From Saprospiraceae bacterium UBA3362 (lineage in GTDB: Bacteria; Bacteroidota; Bacteroidia; Chitinophagales; Saprospiraceae): a stretch of 34,464 nt of DNA. Numbering within the stretch: position 1 is the stretch's first letter; each line of letters opens with the position of its first letter. Below are positions 33,543 through 34,464 of this stretch, piece by piece. Both the position numbers and the translations under genes were made by a program. The stretch spans positions 1 to 34,464 of the forward strand of contig DEQQ01000059.1 in the NCBI GenBank assembly GCA_002360455.1, read 5' to 3'. The notes beneath the pieces were generated by a model. It was not told the DNA's origin. It saw only the letters and a list, made by a program, of their open reading frames with translations, and ran no database searches.

Positions 33543-34463
33543 TTATCTTTCTACAATCATCTTTTGAATCAATGTCTCTCCATTCAAATTAATTTGAATT
33601 AGATAGTTCCCATCTGCTGCAAAATATTTTTCCAAATTAAGATAATGTTCCCCTCGATCCAGATTTTTATGTTGAGAAGAATAAACTTTATTGCCATTGG
33701 AGTTAAAAATTGTTATCTCTACATCCGTTCTGTGAGGGAGAGAATATGATAAAATAAATTCTCCATTATTTGGATTTGGAATAATATGAAGAGGATAATT
33801 GGTTTTGCTTTGCGGATTTAAAAAATGAGTGCTTACTGATTTAGTTTTAATCAGCTTAACTTTAAACAAGTTATTGCTGGCTGTACTTTGTGAGCCGTCA
33901 TTAAGAAAAAAAATATTTTGTGCAGTACTGCTTATCCCTCCAAAAATATGACCTAAAGTAATCGTATCGCCGATCAATTCATCCCACCGAATAACTCCAT
34001 TATCATAATGTGCAATGCTGTCAATAGGAATAAACTCGGCTCCAGCTCCCAAAAGTGTAGGCATTTGTGACCTCAGTTTATACTCTGCTAAATTTCCTTT
34101 TGAGTCTCTTGTCACCCTCGCTATAGTTTTCACAAAAGGAACATTGTTATCCTGCACAAGTGTTCCCGATTGATCATAAAATTGTGCAATGCCACCGAAA
34201 AATAAGGTATGCATTTCATTTGTTTTAGAGGAATAGAGTGGAATAACAGGACAGTGATAATGATTGTAGTATTGTCTGAAATTGGGTTCAACCTTAAAAG
34301 AATTTTCTTGAACTGTTACCGCATTTAAAAAGGGCAGGTCCACAGTATGTTGAAATACACCTGAGAACATAGTAATTCCTTCTTCACCATTGGGTAAGAT
34401 CTGAGCTTCTGCATTATAATCTCTTCGGTGCAAATTCTCAGTATCAATATGCTCTTTGATATG
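33543..34463 (-). CDS. T9SS-secreted protein, 5'-truncated by the window edge
   Basis: C-terminal ~307 residues of a secreted or surface protein. The frame is open to the right edge, and the TTG at 34433 is an internal codon and not a start. The last ~85 residues are a type IX secretion sorting domain: IIPNPNNGEFILSYSLP, VEITIFNSNGNKVYSS, LNLEKYFAADGNYLIQI and the terminal GETLIQKMIVER. It would be exported by the Sec system and then by T9SS, with the C-terminal domain removed. The upstream part (MFSGVFQHTVDLPFLNAVTV, HTLFFGGIAQFYD, LGHIFGGISSTAQNIFF) looks strand-rich and lacks a family I can name. No enzyme motif is visible in the part present. Confidence 0.85.
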   Translation of the reverse strand, partial: HIKEHIDTENLHRRDYNAEAQILPNGEEGITMFSGVFQHTVDLPFLNAVTVQENSFKVEPNFRQYYNHYHCPVIPLYSSKTNEMHTLFFGGIAQFYDQSGTLVQDNNVPFVKTIARVTRDSKGNLAEYKLRSQMPTLLGAGAEFIPIDSIAHYDNGVIRWDELIGDTITLGHIFGGISSTAQNIFFLNDGSQSTASNNLFKVKLIKTKSVSTHFLNPQSKTNYPLHIIPNPNNGEFILSYSLPHRTDVEITIFNSNGNKVYSSQHKNLDRGEHYLNLEKYFAADGNYLIQINLNGETLIQKMIVER

Positions 34464-34464
34464 T

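Overview
The window is about 34.5 kb of AT-rich chromosome from a member of the Bacteroidota; a Saprospiria/Chitinophagia-like lineage is my guess, not proven. The evidence is a type IX secretion (T9SS) C-terminal sorting domain, a DUF6089 outer-membrane protein, bacillithiol synthesis (bshA), MurA with Asp in place of the catalytic Cys, the two-domain bL25 protein, and repeated Bacteroidota-type promoter boxes (TAnnTTTG, usually as TATCTTTG, sometimes with TTG/TTTG 20 nt upstream). I see no rRNA, tRNA, CRISPR array, complete insertion sequence or prophage. Most of the window is housekeeping DNA in short operons on both strands.

Layout. 1-2739 (+): 5'-truncated metH. 2765-4345 (-): adk-obg operon. 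4547-5104 (+): a GNAT acetyltransferase. 5128-10552 (-): a tight run of mazG, an orphan oligopeptide-type ABC permease, a GAF/PP2C (RsbU-like) phosphatase and a TM2-TPR protein, then a CBS-domain protein and a POTRA/beta-barrel outer-membrane protein. 10742-11812 (-): anmK, divergent from a plus-strand run of gpmI, nadA, a DUF6089 protein, serC and a YgjP-like metallopeptidase (11906-17474). A GC-rich multi-hairpin element lies between gpmI and nadA.

17475-17817 is a convergent spacer. Its minus strand carries a sigma-54-like promoter, about 95 nt of foldable sequence and a strong intrinsic terminator, so it probably encodes an undescribed small RNA. 17818-19449 (-): a MerR/B12-domain regulator that has lost its cobalamin ligands, coupled to a YceI lipoprotein. 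bshA (+) diverges from it across a 19-bp dyad. Dodecin (-), murA (+), a thioredoxin lipoprotein and a DUF937 protein (both -) follow. 24302-27504 (+): a three-gene sugar/glycan cassette (SAM methyltransferase, UDP-GlcNAc 2-epimerase, CgeB-like glycosyltransferase). Its end overlaps convergent aroQ by a few bases. recQ, rplY, a CoA-disulfide reductase/rhodanese fusion and a 5'-truncated T9SS cargo protein (all -) close the window.

Functional themes are cell-wall precursor synthesis and recycling (murA, anmK), central and NAD/serine/methionine metabolism (gpmI, nadA, serC, metH), thiol and persulfide redox (bshA, CoADR-rhodanese, thioredoxin lipoprotein) and envelope biogenesis. The items most worth follow-up are the candidate small RNA at 17513-17608, the structured GC-rich element at 13455-13559, the degenerate MerR-B12 regulator with its dyad, and the permease-phosphatase-TM2 operon.
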